From: Exiguobacterium sp. AM39-5BH
GTDB lineage: Bacteria > Bacillota > Bacilli > Exiguobacteriales > Exiguobacteriaceae
Assembly: GCF_003467445.1 (NCBI RefSeq)
Contig: NZ_QSGS01000005.1
Coordinates: 124,001 to 188,000 of the forward strand
Length of the DNA stretch: 64,000 nucleotides
Direction of reading: 5' to 3'
A program made the translations under genes and the position numbers. Numbering within the stretch: the stretch's first letter is position 1; each line of letters begins with the position of its first letter. The notes below the pieces were generated by a model, which searched no databases, was not told the origin of the DNA, and worked only from the letters and a program-made list of their open reading frames with translations. Below, piece by piece: positions 28,612 through 38,972 of this stretch.

Positions 28612-29795
28612 TGTTCTATACAATCAAAGAAGCAGTCGAAGATTTAAAGATGGGACGCCCCATCATCGTTGTCGATGACGAGGACCGGGAGAACGAAGGA
28701 GACTTCGTCGTGCTCGCGGATAAAATGACAGCGGAGACGATGAACTTCCTCATCACGGAAGGGAAAGGACTCGTCTGCGCTTCTCTCGCTGAAGAAGTGG
28801 CCGTCCGGCTCGACTTACAGCCGATGGTCGCGAACAGTACCGATCCGCACGGGACGGCGTTCACGGTCAGTGTGGACCACGTCGATTCGACGACAGGCAT
28901 CTCGGCGAGCGAACGGGCCCATACGGTGCGCGAACTCGCGAACATCAACGCCCGTCCGGCCGATTTCCAACGTCCCGGTCATATCTTCCCGCTCATCGCC
29001 AAAAAAGGTGGCGTCTCGGTCCGGCGCGGGCATACGGAAGCGTCGGTCGATTTGGCGCGACTTGCCGGAAGTGAACCGGTCGCCGTCATCTGTGAGATTA
29101 TCCGTCCGGACGGCGAGATGGCCCGGGTGCCGGACCTTGAACGTGTCGCACAAGCGCATGATTTAAAATTGATTACGATCGAGGCGCTCGTCCGCTATAT
29201 GGAGACGGACCTCGTCGAACGGGAGGCGGACGTCTCGCTCCCCTCGGTGAAAGGGGACTTCCGATTGATTGGTTATCGGAACGTCCTCGATCGGGAAGAA
29301 CACGTCGCGCTCGTCAAAGGTGAGCTCGAACACGCACCGCTCGTCCGGATTCATTCCGAATGTCTGACCGGCGACGTCTTCGGGTCCCATCGTTGCGATT
29401 GCGGGCCACAACTGGACACAGCGATGGCGAAAGTGGAGGCCGAAGGCGGTGTCATCTTGTACATGCGTCAAGAAGGGCGTGGCATCGGTCTGCTCAACAA
29501 GTTGAAGGCGTACGAGTTACAGGAACAAGGGCTTGATACGGTCGAGGCGAACGTTGCGCTCGGACTTCATGCCGATTTGCGCGATTACCGAGTCAGCGCG
29601 GCCATGCTTCGTGACCTCGGCGTCACGAATGTCCGGCTCATGACGAACAACCCGGAAAAAGTCGATGCGTTAGAAGCGTGCGGCATCACGGTCATGGAAC
29701 GTGTCCCGATTCTCGTCGGCGCTCATGCGGCGAACGAGAAGTACCGAATGACGAAACAACAAAAAATGAACCACTTTGGAGGAGTAGAATCATGA
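28611..29795 (+). CDS. ribA: Bifunctional DHBP synthase/GTP cyclohydrolase II
   Basis: A 394-residue fusion: DHBP synthase (about 1-200) with [14 protein letters not shown], and GTP cyclohydrolase II (about 205-394) with the zinc cysteines in [17 protein letters not shown] and [10 protein letters not shown]. It supplies both precursors of riboflavin. I chose the ATG at 28611, which shares one base with the ribE stop (TAATG) and gives the usual MFxxIxEA start; an ATG two codons earlier is the alternative. Its end overlaps the ribH start by 4 bases. Confidence 0.95.
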   Translation: MFYTIKEAVEDLKMGRPIIVVDDEDRENEGDFVVLADKMTAETMNFLITEGKGLVCASLAEEVAVRLDLQPMVANSTDPHGTAFTVSVDHVDSTTGISASERAHTVRELANINARPADFQRPGHIFPLIAKKGGVSVRRGHTEASVDLARLAGSEPVAVICEIIRPDGEMARVPDLERVAQAHDLKLITIEALVRYMETDLVEREADVSLPSVKGDFRLIGYRNVLDREEHVALVKGELEHAPLVRIHSECLTGDVFGSHRCDCGPQLDTAMAKVEAEGGVILYMRQEGRGIGLLNKLKAYELQEQGLDTVEANVALGLHADLRDYRVSAAMLRDLGVTNVRLMTNNPEKVDALEACGITVMERVPILVGAHAANEKYRMTKQQKMNHFGGVES

Positions 29796-30255
29796 TGCAT
29801 ACATTTGAAGGAAACTTGGTCGGAAAAGGTTTGAAAGTCGGAATCGTCGTCGGACGGTTCAATGATCTTATCACGATGCGCTTGCTAGACGGGGCGAAGG
29901 ATGCGTTGAAGCGCCACGGCGTCGAACAAGACGACGTCGAAATCGCGTTCGTCCCTGGGGCGTTCGAACTCCCACTCGTCGCGAAGAAGATGGCGATGAG
30001 CAAGAAATATGATGCCGTCATCACACTCGGGGCCGTCATCCGTGGGGCGACACCACACTTCGACTACGTCTGTAACGAGGCGGCGAAAGGCATCGCCCAG
30101 GCGAGTTATCAGTCAGAAGTACCGGTCATCTTCGGTGTCTTGACGACCGAGACGATTGAGCAGGCAATTGAGCGCGCCGGTACGAAAGCCGGAAATAAAG
30201 GGTGGGAAGCAGCGACGGCGCCATCGAGATGGCCAACTTGATGCGCGCGTTTTAA
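29792..30255 (+). CDS. ribH: 6,7-dimethyl-8-ribityllumazine synthase (frameshifted)
   Basis: The last rib gene, starting [25 protein letters not shown], with [13 protein letters not shown] and [15 protein letters not shown] typical of lumazine synthase. The frame is lost at 30217-30218. GCGACGGCGCC with one more G gives [16 protein letters not shown] and a stop at 30253-30255, the normal C-terminus. As the loss is one base in a G-run and the remainder is perfect, a sequence error is the simplest reading. Without correction the protein would end in an unrelated short tail. Confidence 0.9.
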
Positions 30256-30264
30256 AGGCAGACG

Positions 30265-30302
30265 AAAAGGAGCGGGGACACGCGTGTCATCGCTCCTTTT
30301 CT
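30265..30302 (+). terminator. Terminator of the rib operon
   Basis: Stem AAAAGGAGCG/CGCTCCTTTT with an inner GACACGCGTGTC stem. Confidence 0.85.
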
Positions 30303-30346
30303 GTCCAGTCAACGCCAAACCGACGTGTGGCCGATTTTATCCTCTC

Positions 30347-30376
30347 AAAACAGCCCGACTCATATGAGCCGGGCTG
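30347..30376 (-). terminator. Terminator of rocA
   Basis: Minus-strand stem CAGCCCGGCTC/GAGTCGGGCTG with a 4-base loop, followed by TTTT. Confidence 0.88.
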
Positions 30377-30381
30377 ATAGA

Positions 30382-31926
30382 TTAGAACGTCTCAGACGTC
30401 GTTTTCGCTTGCATGTGGAGCTGGATGTAATCCGGTCCGCCTGCTTTTGAGTCTGTACCAGACATGTTAAATCCACCGAACGGCTGATAACCGACGATGG
30501 CGCCAGTGCAACCACGGTTGAAATACAAGTTCCCGACGTGGAAGTTCTGACGCGCGTACTCTTGGTTCGAGCGGTCACGCGTGAGGACGGCACCCGTCAA
30601 GCCGTATTCCGTGTTGTTGGCGATGTCGATTGCTTCTTTGAAGTCTTTCGCTTTCGTGAAGGCGACGATCGGTCCAAAGATTTCTTCTTGCATGAGTCGT
30701 GCTTTCGGATCCACATCCGCGACAACAGTCGGTTCAATGAAGTAACCTGTCGAGTCGTCTGCCTTACCACCAGTGAGGATACGTCCTTCTTCTTTGGCGA
30801 CGTCGAAGTACGATGTGATTTTCTTGAACGCTGACGCGTCAATCACTGGTCCCATGAAGTGTTCGTTTTGCTCCGTGTTGCCGACCGAAAGTTCGTTCGT
30901 CAATTCGACGACGCGGTCGAGTACCGTGTCATACACGCTGTCGACGATGACGGCACGAGAACAAGCCGAACATTTTTGACCAGAGAAGCCGAACGCCGAT
31001 TTGACGATTGACTGGGCCGCGAGTTCGAGGTCCGCTGATTCGTCGACGACGATCGTATCTTTTCCGCCCATCTCTGCGATGACGCGTTTGAGCCAGATTT
31101 GGCCGTCGTTCAATTTAGAGGCACGCTCGTTGATGCGTAAGCCCACGTCACGTGAACCTGTGAAGCTGATGAAGCGTGTCTTCGGATGATCGACGAGATA
31201 GTCACCGACTTCTGCGCCTGGTCCTGGGATGAAGTTGAGGACGCCTTTCGGAAGGCCTGCTTCTTCCATGACCTCGACGAATTTCGCAGCGACGATCGGT
31301 GTCGTCGATGCTGGTTTCAAGAGGATCGTGTTACCAGCAACGATAGCCGCGACGGCCGTCCCTGCCATGATGGCGAACGGGAAGTTCCAAGGGCTGATGA
31401 CAATCCCGACCCCGAGTGGGATGTAGTCATAGCGGTTGTATTCGCCCGGACGGCTCTCGACTTTTTTACCTGGTTTGAGTTCGAGCATTTGACGTGCATA
31501 GTACTCCATGAAGTCGATCGCTTCTGCTGTATCCGCGTCTGCTTCGTTCCAAGGCTTGCCTGCCTCTTTGACGAGGTAAGCCGAGAACTCGTGCTTGCGC
31601 TTACGGACGATGTTCGCCGCTTTGAACAAGACGTCGGCACGGACGGCCGGGTCGACATGGCGCCATGAGTCGAACGCTGTGAGCGCTTCTTGCATCGCAC
31701 GCTCAGCGAGCTCTTGGTTCGCTTTCGAGACGTGACCGATGACTTCTTCTTTATTGGCCGGGTTGTAAGACGTGATTTTGCCTTCCGTCGTCACTTTCTC
31801 CCCACCGATTACGAGCGGATAGTCTTTTCCGAGCTCACCGTTGACTTTCTCGATCGCCGCTTGGATGGCTGCGGCGTTCTCTTTGTTTGTAAAGTCTGTG
31901 AATGGTTCATGTTTGTATGGAATCAT
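30382..31926 (-). CDS. rocA: L-glutamate gamma-semialdehyde dehydrogenase (RocA)
   Basis: A 514-residue aldehyde dehydrogenase of the delta-1-pyrroline-5-carboxylate class, for proline and arginine breakdown to glutamate. Visible motifs: [20 protein letters not shown], the general base region [14 protein letters not shown] and the catalytic Cys in [13 protein letters not shown]. Length matches RocA/PutC of Bacilli. A GGGGGAACGAG ribosome site precedes the ATG. No proline dehydrogenase gene lies beside it. Confidence 0.93.
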   Translation of the reverse strand: MIPYKHEPFTDFTNKENAAAIQAAIEKVNGELGKDYPLVIGGEKVTTEGKITSYNPANKEEVIGHVSKANQELAERAMQEALTAFDSWRHVDPAVRADVLFKAANIVRKRKHEFSAYLVKEAGKPWNEADADTAEAIDFMEYYARQMLELKPGKKVESRPGEYNRYDYIPLGVGIVISPWNFPFAIMAGTAVAAIVAGNTILLKPASTTPIVAAKFVEVMEEAGLPKGVLNFIPGPGAEVGDYLVDHPKTRFISFTGSRDVGLRINERASKLNDGQIWLKRVIAEMGGKDTIVVDESADLELAAQSIVKSAFGFSGQKCSACSRAVIVDSVYDTVLDRVVELTNELSVGNTEQNEHFMGPVIDASAFKKITSYFDVAKEEGRILTGGKADDSTGYFIEPTVVADVDPKARLMQEEIFGPIVAFTKAKDFKEAIDIANNTEYGLTGAVLTRDRSNQEYARQNFHVGNLYFNRGCTGAIVGYQPFGGFNMSGTDSKAGGPDYIQLHMQAKTTSETF

Positions 31927-32098
31927 TCTCGTTCCCCCTTAAAAGTGATCGTATATTGAAGCGCTTACGTCTGTATTGTATCGAAAATCGTGGTGAAATC
32001 CTAGTGAAACAATTTTCCAGAAAAGCACGTCCTTTTCGCTCGAAATCGAGTCGTGGTAGGATGAAGGTACAGGATGTTTTGTGGAAGGGAATGATGGA

Positions 32099-32914
32099 AT
32101 GAGAAAATGGATGTTGCCGCTCGCGCTGACCGTATTGCTCGCGGGATGCGGGACGGCAGAAGAAGCACCGATCGAAGATGCGACCGAAGAGACGAAAGTG
32201 CCGCTCCCGGAAGCGGTGGAGACGTTATATGTATCCTACCAGCAAGCGCTCGAAAATGGGGATGCGGCCGCACTCAAAGCAATCGATTATGCGGGCGAGT
32301 TGACCGATATCCCGGCGACGGGCGCCAAGACGCGCGACCTCAAACCTGGCGACATGTATGAGAGCTGGGTGAACGAGGACGGGGACGTCGCCTTCATCGT
32401 CCATGAGATGGAAGACGCGGATGGCAATGAACTGCCGAACCGCCTCTCGAAAGTCGCTATCAAAGACGGGGAGGACTGGAAGCTCGTCGTCACGCCAGCG
32501 TTGCTCCCAGCCGACGTGATTGGTGAGGTCGGCGACATGTTGACAGGGATCGAGGCGAACGAATACGGCGTGAACCCGGAAGCGAACGCCCGTCTCGCCG
32601 AAGTGCCGGAAGACGAGGCCGGTCCAATCTACGACCAAGTGAACGCCCAGACCGACTACGTCGCGCTCGAGGCTGACAATAACGTCTTCCTGCTCATGGC
32701 CGAGACGCTCACCGTGCCGGAAAACCAAGACACGATGGCCAAGTATTTCGAGGCGTATCGCACGTGGTACGTGGACAATGAAACGGCGCTAAAGAGAGCC
32801 GCCGCGACGGAAGATCCGGTCGAGTACCTCGAAGTGCTCGACCCACTCAAAAAAAAGCTAGAAGAAGCGATCGATGGGTATGACGAGAACCTCGTCGACC
32901 CGTCGTTCGGCTAA
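32099..32914 (+). CDS. Putative lipoprotein of unknown function
   Basis: A 271-residue secreted protein. The signal MRKWMLPLALTVLLAGC has a good lipobox (LLAGC, Cys17), then an acidic linker (GTAEEAPIEDATEETK). The rest is a soluble domain without motifs I recognise; the YESWVNEDGDVAFIVHEMED stretch suggests a small beta-rich, SnoaL- or DUF-like fold, but that is weak. GAAGG precedes the ATG. Thirteen bases before bcp, so they may be one transcript. It probably faces the cell-wall space. Confidence 0.75.
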   Translation: MRKWMLPLALTVLLAGCGTAEEAPIEDATEETKVPLPEAVETLYVSYQQALENGDAAALKAIDYAGELTDIPATGAKTRDLKPGDMYESWVNEDGDVAFIVHEMEDADGNELPNRLSKVAIKDGEDWKLVVTPALLPADVIGEVGDMLTGIEANEYGVNPEANARLAEVPEDEAGPIYDQVNAQTDYVALEADNNVFLLMAETLTVPENQDTMAKYFEAYRTWYVDNETALKRAAATEDPVEYLEVLDPLKKKLEEAIDGYDENLVDPSFG

Positions 32915-32926
32915 GGAGGAACCCAC

Positions 32927-33363
32927 ATGTTAGCACCGACATTCACACTGCCGAACCAAAATGGAGACATGGTCTCGCTCGAGGACTACCGGGGACAGAA
33001 AGTCGTCCTCTATTTTTACCCGAAGGATGCGACACCGGGCTGCACGACGGAGGCGTGTGACTTCCGTGATGCGATGCCGAAATTGAACGGCGCGGTCGTC
33101 ATCGGCATCTCGCAGACAGCCAGAAGAAACATCAGAACTTCATCGCCAAGCACGAGCTCCCGTTCGATTTGCTCGTCGACGACACGCACGAAGTGTCGGA
33201 GCTTTACGGCGTGTGGCAGCTGAAAAAGAACTATGGGAAAGAATACTATGGCATCGTCCGCTCAACGTTCCTCATCAACGAGGACGGTTATATCGAACAG
33301 GAATGGCGCGGTGTGAAAGTGAATGGGCACGTCGACGAGGTCGTCGCAGCGCTCACGACATAA
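32927..33363 (+). CDS. bcp: Thiol peroxidase of the Bcp/PrxQ type (frameshifted)
   Basis: Atypical 2-Cys peroxiredoxin with the peroxidatic Cys in DATPGCTTEACDFRD and the resolving Cys five residues later. The frame is lost near 33113: ATCTCGCAGACAGC with one more C gives GISPDSQKKHQNFIAKHELPF, continuing to LLVDDTHEVSELYG and the stop at 33361-33363. One C is missing in a short run. It reduces peroxides using thioredoxin. AAGGAGG precedes the ATG. The rest of the sequence is well conserved. Confidence 0.88.
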
Positions 33364-33369
33364 AACGGT

Positions 33370-33402
33370 ACGGCTTCCTTCAACGGGAGCCGTTTTTTTT
33401 TT
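33370..33402 (+). terminator. Terminator of bcp
   Basis: ACGGCTTCC/GGGAGCCGT stem followed by nine T. Confidence 0.88.
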
Positions 33403-33598
33403 ATGGGATGGTCATTACAGTTTTATTTCAAATACTAAAATCAAAATCAAGGTCGTACAAAGTGTTAAAGAGATATATTACAAAAATATTACACGGTAAC
33501 AGAGGAAATAGATGCCCCGTCACCTTGACGAATTTGAGAATGTTCTGAAAAATATGAAGGAACGGTGAAGAACAGAAATACATAGGGGGCAGAGTAGC

Positions 33599-34972
33599 AT
33601 AGAAAAGTTTGAAGCGGCCCTGACGAGTCTATCGAATCTCGTCTGGGGCCCACATCTATTGATTTTATTGATTGGGACAGGTGTTTATTTGACGTTCCGG
33701 CTCGGATTTATCCAAGTGACCCGGCTCGGATTCGGGTTGAAGGAAGCGTTTCTCCCGAAACCGAAGACGGGAGCGGAAGCGGAGAAACAGAAAAAGCAAC
33801 GCGGGGACATCTCGCACTTTCAGGCGCTCATGACGGCGCTCGCGGCCACGGTCGGGACCGGGAACATGGTCGGGGTCGTAACGGCGGTCGTCCTCGGTGG
33901 TCCGGGGGCTATCGTCTGGATGTGGCTCTCTGGTTTTATCGGGATGGCGACGAAGTACGCCGAGGCGATTCTTGCCGTCAAATATCGTGTCGTCGATGAG
34001 CGGGGCGAGATTGCCGGCGGACCGATGTATTACTTGGAGCACGGCTTGAAGAAGAAGTGGCTCGGGATGACGTTCGCCTTGTTCGCTGCGATCGCCGCGT
34101 TCGGTATCGGCAATGGTGTCCAGACGAACTCGATCAGTATGGCGCTGAAGACGTCATTCGGGGTGCCGATGCTCGTGACGGGGATCGTGCTCATGGTGTT
34201 GACGGCGTTCGTCATCCTCGGTGGTGTCAAGTCGATCGGGAAAGTCGTCGGCGTGTTCGTACCGGTCATGATTATTGGATATGTCGGCGGGGGTCTCGTC
34301 ATTCTCGTCATGAACTTCGAGTTGATTCCGTCGGCATTCGCGACCATCTTCTCGAGCACGTTCAGTGCAGAAGCTATCGGAGGTGGGGCGCTCGGTGCCG
34401 CGATCCGTTACGGGGTTGCCCGTGGTGTATTCTCGAACGAAGCCGGTCTTGGCTCGGCACCCATCGCGGCTGCTGCCGCGAAGACCGACTTGCCGGGACG
34501 TCAGGCACTCGTCTCGATGACACAAGTGTTGATTGATACGCTCATCGTCTGTTCGATCACCGGGTTGACGATCGTCATGAGCGGTCAGCATACAAGCGGG
34601 CTTCAAGGCATCGAGTTGACGCAAGCGTCATTCGCGTATTTCCTCGGCCCAATCGGTGAAATTATCGTCACGGTGTCGCTCGTCTTCTTCGCCTTCTCGA
34701 CGGTGATCGGCTGGTGCTATTACGGCGAGCGCTCGGTGTATTATTTGCTCGGCGAACGGTCGATCGTCCCATATCATGTCGTCTATATCTTTGTCGCCGG
34801 TCTCGGTGCGATGACGACGAACTTGAATCTGATTTGGGCCATCTCAGACGTCTTCAACGGATTGATGGCAATCCCGAACTTGATTGGTCTCTTGTTCTTG
34901 TCGGGTGTCGTCGTCGCCGAGACGAAGCGTTTCGAATTGGAACGGAAAAAAGAACTGCGGCAAGCGGCTTAA
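33599..34972 (+). CDS. Sodium:alanine/amino-acid symporter (AGCS family)
   Basis: A 457-residue transporter with about 11 helices and the AGCS motifs DISHFQALMTALAATVGTGNMVGV and RYGVARGVFSNEAGLGSAP. It takes up alanine or glycine with sodium. The family N-terminus (EKFEAALTSLSNLVWGPHLL) is encoded from 33602, but its first codon at 33599 is ATA, not ATG; AGGGGG lies about ten bases upstream. Either ATA is used, or one base is misread (ATAGAA for ATGGAA), or translation starts at the TTG at 33659, inside the first helix. I favour 33599. Confidence 0.85.
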   Translation: MEKFEAALTSLSNLVWGPHLLILLIGTGVYLTFRLGFIQVTRLGFGLKEAFLPKPKTGAEAEKQKKQRGDISHFQALMTALAATVGTGNMVGVVTAVVLGGPGAIVWMWLSGFIGMATKYAEAILAVKYRVVDERGEIAGGPMYYLEHGLKKKWLGMTFALFAAIAAFGIGNGVQTNSISMALKTSFGVPMLVTGIVLMVLTAFVILGGVKSIGKVVGVFVPVMIIGYVGGGLVILVMNFELIPSAFATIFSSTFSAEAIGGGALGAAIRYGVARGVFSNEAGLGSAPIAAAAAKTDLPGRQALVSMTQVLIDTLIVCSITGLTIVMSGQHTSGLQGIELTQASFAYFLGPIGEIIVTVSLVFFAFSTVIGWCYYGERSVYYLLGERSIVPYHVVYIFVAGLGAMTTNLNLIWAISDVFNGLMAIPNLIGLLFLSGVVVAETKRFELERKKELRQAA

Positions 34973-34974
34973 CC

Positions 34975-35012
34975 AAAAGGAAGCATCCTCAAGCGAGGAC
35001 GCTTCCTTTTGC
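34975..35012 (+). terminator. Terminator of the AGCS gene
   Basis: 16-base stem AAAAGGAAGCATCCTC/GAGGACGCTTCCTTTT with a 4-base loop; usable on both strands. Confidence 0.9.
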
Positions 35013-35033
35013 CGATTCATACATGTTTTACGT

Positions 35034-35151
35034 CTCATCCTTTTTGGCGCCTCCGCTTTCCTAGGGGTGAGCAGGGAGCCGCATCGCTTAACGCTGCTGG
35101 GTCTCCCTTCGCTCGCTGGTCCCTCAGGAGTCTTCGGCGCCGTCGGATGAG
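35034..35151. repeat. Imperfect palindromic intergenic element of about 118 bases
   Basis: Outer arms CTCATCC/GGATGAG and GGCGCC/GGCGCC enclose further pairings (GGGAGCC with GGTCTCCC, TCCTAGGG with CCCTCAGGA). It is GC-rich, has no coding frame, and resembles dispersed palindromic repeats of Bacilli lying between genes. Only one copy is seen in this window. Confidence 0.6.
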
Positions 35152-35248
35152 TCACGCAAACGGTCGTTTTCGGGCGGCCGTTTGTCATGTTCTGAGGCGT
35201 CGAGAGACCGTGTTACAATCATGACTGAAATGCTCACACCTAGACTGA

Positions 35249-35288
35249 AAAAAGATGCACCGACTCGCTTTTCGCGAATCGATGCATC
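35249..35288 (-). terminator. Terminator of the chemoreceptor gene
   Basis: Minus-strand stem GATGCATCGATTCGC/GCGAGTCGGTGCATC followed by six T. Confidence 0.88.
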
Positions 35289-35294
35289 AACCGT

Positions 35295-36998
35295 TTACAC
35301 TTTAAATTGCCCAATCAACTCGTTCAATTCATCCATTTTCTGTTGGGAGGCTTCGGTAACGCGGTTCAACTCGCTGAAGCGGTCGACGGACATCGTCACT
35401 TTTTCGGCAATCTCCTGCGTGCTGAGTGCACCATTGTTGACCGTGACGGCCACGTCTTGAATGACGCCAATCATATTGGACGTCAACTGCTCGAGTTCGC
35501 TGGCTGCATCGGCGAATTCCGATGCGGTCGTCTCGAACCGACCCGCGTCCTCGCTATAGCGTTCCGCCGCTTCCTCGAGCTGGTCGTAATCCTTTAACAC
35601 GTTCGTATCGAGGAACCCGAGCATCTCGCTCGACGTGTCGTTCAAATGATCGACGGAATGGAGTACTTTCGTCGAGATGGCTTGAATCCGTTCGACGGTC
35701 GACCGGCTCGTCTCCGCCAGTTTCCGAATCTCATCGGCCACGACAGCGAACCCGCGACCCGCTTCGCCGGCCCGAGCGGCTTCGATTGAGGCGTTCAATG
35801 ACAGAAGATTCGTCTGGGCGGCGATGTCTAAAATATCGTTCGTCAATGTCGCGATCTCCTGGACGGCTTTGGCGTCTTGCATCGCCTGTTCCAAGTTGAC
35901 GCGTGTCGACGAGAGAACGTGGAGCGCGGACGATTTCGCCTCGACGGCATGGTTGCGAAGTGCCACGGCGCGGGCATCGACTTGCTCGGCCTCGGCTTTT
36001 CGCTCGGCGGCCATCGTCACGATGTTATGGAGCGTCCGTTCCATGTCGGAGGCCGACGCGTTCATCTCTTGGGCGCTCGCGGCCGTCTGTTGCATGCCGG
36101 CCGTCAAATCTTCGGTCGTTGCGGCGGTGGTCGTCATATATGTGTCGAGCTCTCGAAGCTCGTCGTACATGCGTGCCGACTGTTCGGTCACCCCACGTGT
36201 CACGCCGTTCACTTGCAAAATCAACTGCCGGAGATTGGCGAGGAATTGGTTGAAGTCACGGGCAAGTCCTGAGAATTCATCGCGTCGCTTCACCGGGATG
36301 GCCGTCGTCAAGTCGCCTTGGCTCGAGGCAAGTTCCCGCATCTTCGCTTTGAACTCGTTCAACGGTTCGAAAATGGAGCGGAAGATGAACACCATCATGA
36401 GCACGGTGAAGATGACGGCGGCGGCCATGATGACGAGAAGCGTCAGTTGAACTTGTCCGAACAACGCCGCACCGGCTTCTGTGTCTGCCCGAATTTCATC
36501 ACGGTTCAAGTTGACGAGCAGGCCAAGTGTGTTCGACAAGGCATCAGCGCTCGGTGTCGCCGTGTCCCGGAAGTAGGTGTCAGCCGCCGCTTGTCCATCC
36601 TCGTTCGAGATGCGAATCAATTCATCGATGTTCGTTTGGAACGACGTCCACTGGTCTGTCGCCTGGTCGAACAGCTCCTTATTGGCTTGTGTGATGATTG
36701 TTGATTTATACCCGGCCATTTGTTGTTCGAGAATCGTGACGGCCGTTTGCAGGTCACGCTCGATATTTTGTTTCATCACTTCGTCCTCGACCAAGGCGTG
36801 ACGGGTCATATAGCGGCGAATCTCAAGCAGTTGCTTGTCGACTTGGTGGATTTGGTCCATTCCAGGCACCCACGACACGGTCATATCTTGTTGGGCATCT
36901 TTAGACGCGTTCAGCGCATAGAACGAGTAGCCGCTTACCCCGAGCAACAACACGAGCAAGACGGTGAAGGCGATGATCAGTTTGTTACGGATTGACAT
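35295..36998 (-). CDS. Methyl-accepting chemotaxis protein
   Basis: A 567-residue chemoreceptor: helix 1 (7-29), an extracellular four-helix sensor (30-185, 4HB_MCP type), helix 2 (about 188-210), a HAMP region (211-265) and a long signalling coiled coil. The hairpin tip reads [48 protein letters not shown], of which the ends of the run [20 protein letters not shown] are diagnostic. A GAGGAGG-like site precedes the start. It couples an unknown ligand to flagellar control through CheA/CheW. The C-terminal pentapeptide for CheR/CheB is absent. Confidence 0.92.
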   Translation of the reverse strand: MSIRNKLIIAFTVLLVLLLGVSGYSFYALNASKDAQQDMTVSWVPGMDQIHQVDKQLLEIRRYMTRHALVEDEVMKQNIERDLQTAVTILEQQMAGYKSTIITQANKELFDQATDQWTSFQTNIDELIRISNEDGQAAADTYFRDTATPSADALSNTLGLLVNLNRDEIRADTEAGAALFGQVQLTLLVIMAAAVIFTVLMMVFIFRSIFEPLNEFKAKMRELASSQGDLTTAIPVKRRDEFSGLARDFNQFLANLRQLILQVNGVTRGVTEQSARMYDELRELDTYMTTTAATTEDLTAGMQQTAASAQEMNASASDMERTLHNIVTMAAERKAEAEQVDARAVALRNHAVEAKSSALHVLSSTRVNLEQAMQDAKAVQEIATLTNDILDIAAQTNLLSLNASIEAARAGEAGRGFAVVADEIRKLAETSRSTVERIQAISTKVLHSVDHLNDTSSEMLGFLDTNVLKDYDQLEEAAERYSEDAGRFETTASEFADAASELEQLTSNMIGVIQDVAVTVNNGALSTQEIAEKVTMSVDRFSELNRVTEASQQKMDELNELIGQFKV

Positions 36999-37215
36999 AG
37001 GGATCCTCCTCGAAAGAATAATGCTTCTCCTTAAGCATAATAAGATTGAGGGACAGACCGAATAGGGGTTTTCGGAAACGAATCAATATTCCAGGCACAT
37101 TCCCTAATTTTTCAAAAAAGGGTTCACAATTGGTGAGACGGGATTTTCTTTTTTGTCTTATGAAAAAGTGGTATGATAATGGACGATGTATTGAAAACTG
37201 TTGGAGGTGGAACCT

Positions 37216-37506
37216 TTGGCTCGAATCACAGAAGCTGAAGTTCGGCACGTCGCCGGACTCGCCCGACTTGCGATCACAGAAGATGAAGTGACGCACTTCA
37301 CGGAGCAATTGACAAAAATCCTCGAGTTCGCCGAGCAACTCGATGAACTCGATACGACGGGCGTCATCCCGACGACCCATGCCCTAGATTTGAAAAACGT
37401 ACTACGCAAAGACGAGGTTCGTCCTTCACTTCCACGCGAGGAAGTCGAACGGATGGCACCTGATTGGGAGAACGGCCAAGTCCGTGTCCCAGCGGTCTTT
37501 GAATAA
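37216..37506 (+). CDS. gatC: Asp/Glu-tRNA amidotransferase subunit C
   Basis: A 96-residue subunit with the family pattern [22 protein letters not shown] and the C-terminal LRKDEVRPS. It stabilises GatA and bridges GatA with GatB. The start is TTG at 37216, placed after GGAGGTGG; an upstream TTG sits at the ribosome site itself. First gene of gatC-gatA-gatB. Confidence 0.93.
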   Translation: MARITEAEVRHVAGLARLAITEDEVTHFTEQLTKILEFAEQLDELDTTGVIPTTHALDLKNVLRKDEVRPSLPREEVERMAPDWENGQVRVPAVFE

Positions 37507-37517
37507 GGAGGCCCTTC

Positions 37518-38960
37518 ATGAGTTTATTTGATCACGGTGTAGCTAAGCTGCATACGCTTATAAAAGATGGCGAAGTCACGGTATCCGACCTCGTCAAAGA
37601 ATCATTTGACCGCATTGAGGCGACCGACGAGAAAATCGGTGCCTTCTTGACGCTCAACGAAGACGCGTTCGAACAGGCGAAACGGATGGACGAGCTCGCC
37701 AAGACTTCGGACAACCCGCTCTTCGGTTTGCCGATCGGTGTCAAAGATAACATCGTCACGAAAGGGACACGCACGACGTGTGCCTCGAAGTTCCTCGAGA
37801 ACTTCGTCCCGGCCCATGACGCGACGGTCGTCGAACGTCTCCATGGCGCCGGTGCCGTCACGATCGGGAAGTTGAACATGGACGAGTTCGCGATGGGTTC
37901 ATCGAACGAGAACTCGGCGTTCAAAGTCGTCCGCAACCCATGGGACACAGACCGGGTACCAGGCGGTTCGTCAGGCGGCTCAGCGGCAACGGTCGCGGCT
38001 GGCCAAGTGCTGTTTAGCCTCGGCTCGGATACAGGCGGCTCGATTCGTCAGCCGGCGGCCTATTGTGGCGTCGTCGGGATGAAACCGACGTATGGTCTCG
38101 TCTCACGTTACGGCCTCGTCGCATTCGCCTCGTCGCTCGACCAAATCGGTCCGCTCACGCGTACGGTCGAAGATAACGCCTACTTGTTGAACGCGATTGC
38201 CGGTCATTGCGACATGGATTCGACGTCAGCAACGGTCGACCTTCCGGATTACACGAAATCGCTTCACGGCGACATTAAAGGCATGAAGCTCGCGCTTCCA
38301 AAAGAGTTCATGGCCGAAGGCGTGTCAGACGGTGTCCGCAAACAGATTGAAGAAGCGGTCGAGACGCTCAAGTCGCTCGGTGCGACGGTCGAGACCGTCT
38401 CGCTCCCGACGGTGAAATATGCGCTCCCGACATACTACTTGCTCGCGTCATCAGAAGCGTCTTCGAACCTTGCCCGGTTTGACGGCATCCGTTACGGACG
38501 CCGCGCCGAGGCCGAGGCGCTCGAAGAAGTGTTCACGTACTCGCGCGAACAAGGTTTCGGGGAAGAAGTGAAACGCCGCATCATGCTCGGTACTTATGCA
38601 CTCAGCTCGGGTTATTACGATGCGTTCTATAAGAAATCGCAACAGGTCCGCACGCTCATGAAGCAAGACTTTGCGAACGTATTCGCCGACTACGATGCGA
38701 TTATCGGACCGACTGCGCCGACGGTCGCGTTCAAACTCGGTGACCAGCTCGAAGATCCGCTCACGATGTATGCCAATGATATTATGACGATTCCGGTCAA
38801 CTTGGCGGGTATCCCGGCCATCTCGGTACCGGCCGGCTTGTCAGAAGGCCTCCCGGTCGGTTTACAGATCATCGGGAACCATTTCAGTGAACCAACACTC
38901 TACCGCGTGGCCCATGCTTTTGAACAAGCAAACGGCGGTTTCAAGATGCCACAGCTCTAA
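37518..38960 (+). CDS. gatA: Asp/Glu-tRNA amidotransferase subunit A
   Basis: A 480-residue amidase-signature enzyme. The catalytic Ser-cisSer-Lys region is visible: [10 protein letters not shown] holds the Lys, and [14 protein letters not shown] and [17 protein letters not shown] hold the serines. It releases ammonia from glutamine for conversion of Glu-tRNA(Gln) (and Asp-tRNA(Asn)). Eleven bases after gatC and twelve before gatB, each with AGGAGG. Confidence 0.96.
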   Translation: MSLFDHGVAKLHTLIKDGEVTVSDLVKESFDRIEATDEKIGAFLTLNEDAFEQAKRMDELAKTSDNPLFGLPIGVKDNIVTKGTRTTCASKFLENFVPAHDATVVERLHGAGAVTIGKLNMDEFAMGSSNENSAFKVVRNPWDTDRVPGGSSGGSAATVAAGQVLFSLGSDTGGSIRQPAAYCGVVGMKPTYGLVSRYGLVAFASSLDQIGPLTRTVEDNAYLLNAIAGHCDMDSTSATVDLPDYTKSLHGDIKGMKLALPKEFMAEGVSDGVRKQIEEAVETLKSLGATVETVSLPTVKYALPTYYLLASSEASSNLARFDGIRYGRRAEAEALEEVFTYSREQGFGEEVKRRIMLGTYALSSGYYDAFYKKSQQVRTLMKQDFANVFADYDAIIGPTAPTVAFKLGDQLEDPLTMYANDIMTIPVNLAGIPAISVPAGLSEGLPVGLQIIGNHFSEPTLYRVAHAFEQANGGFKMPQL

Positions 38961-38972
38961 GGAGGACGTACG

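Noticed and set aside
31955-31972. cre site upstream of rocA
   Set aside because: The core AAGCGCTT is there but three consensus positions fail, so it is not called.
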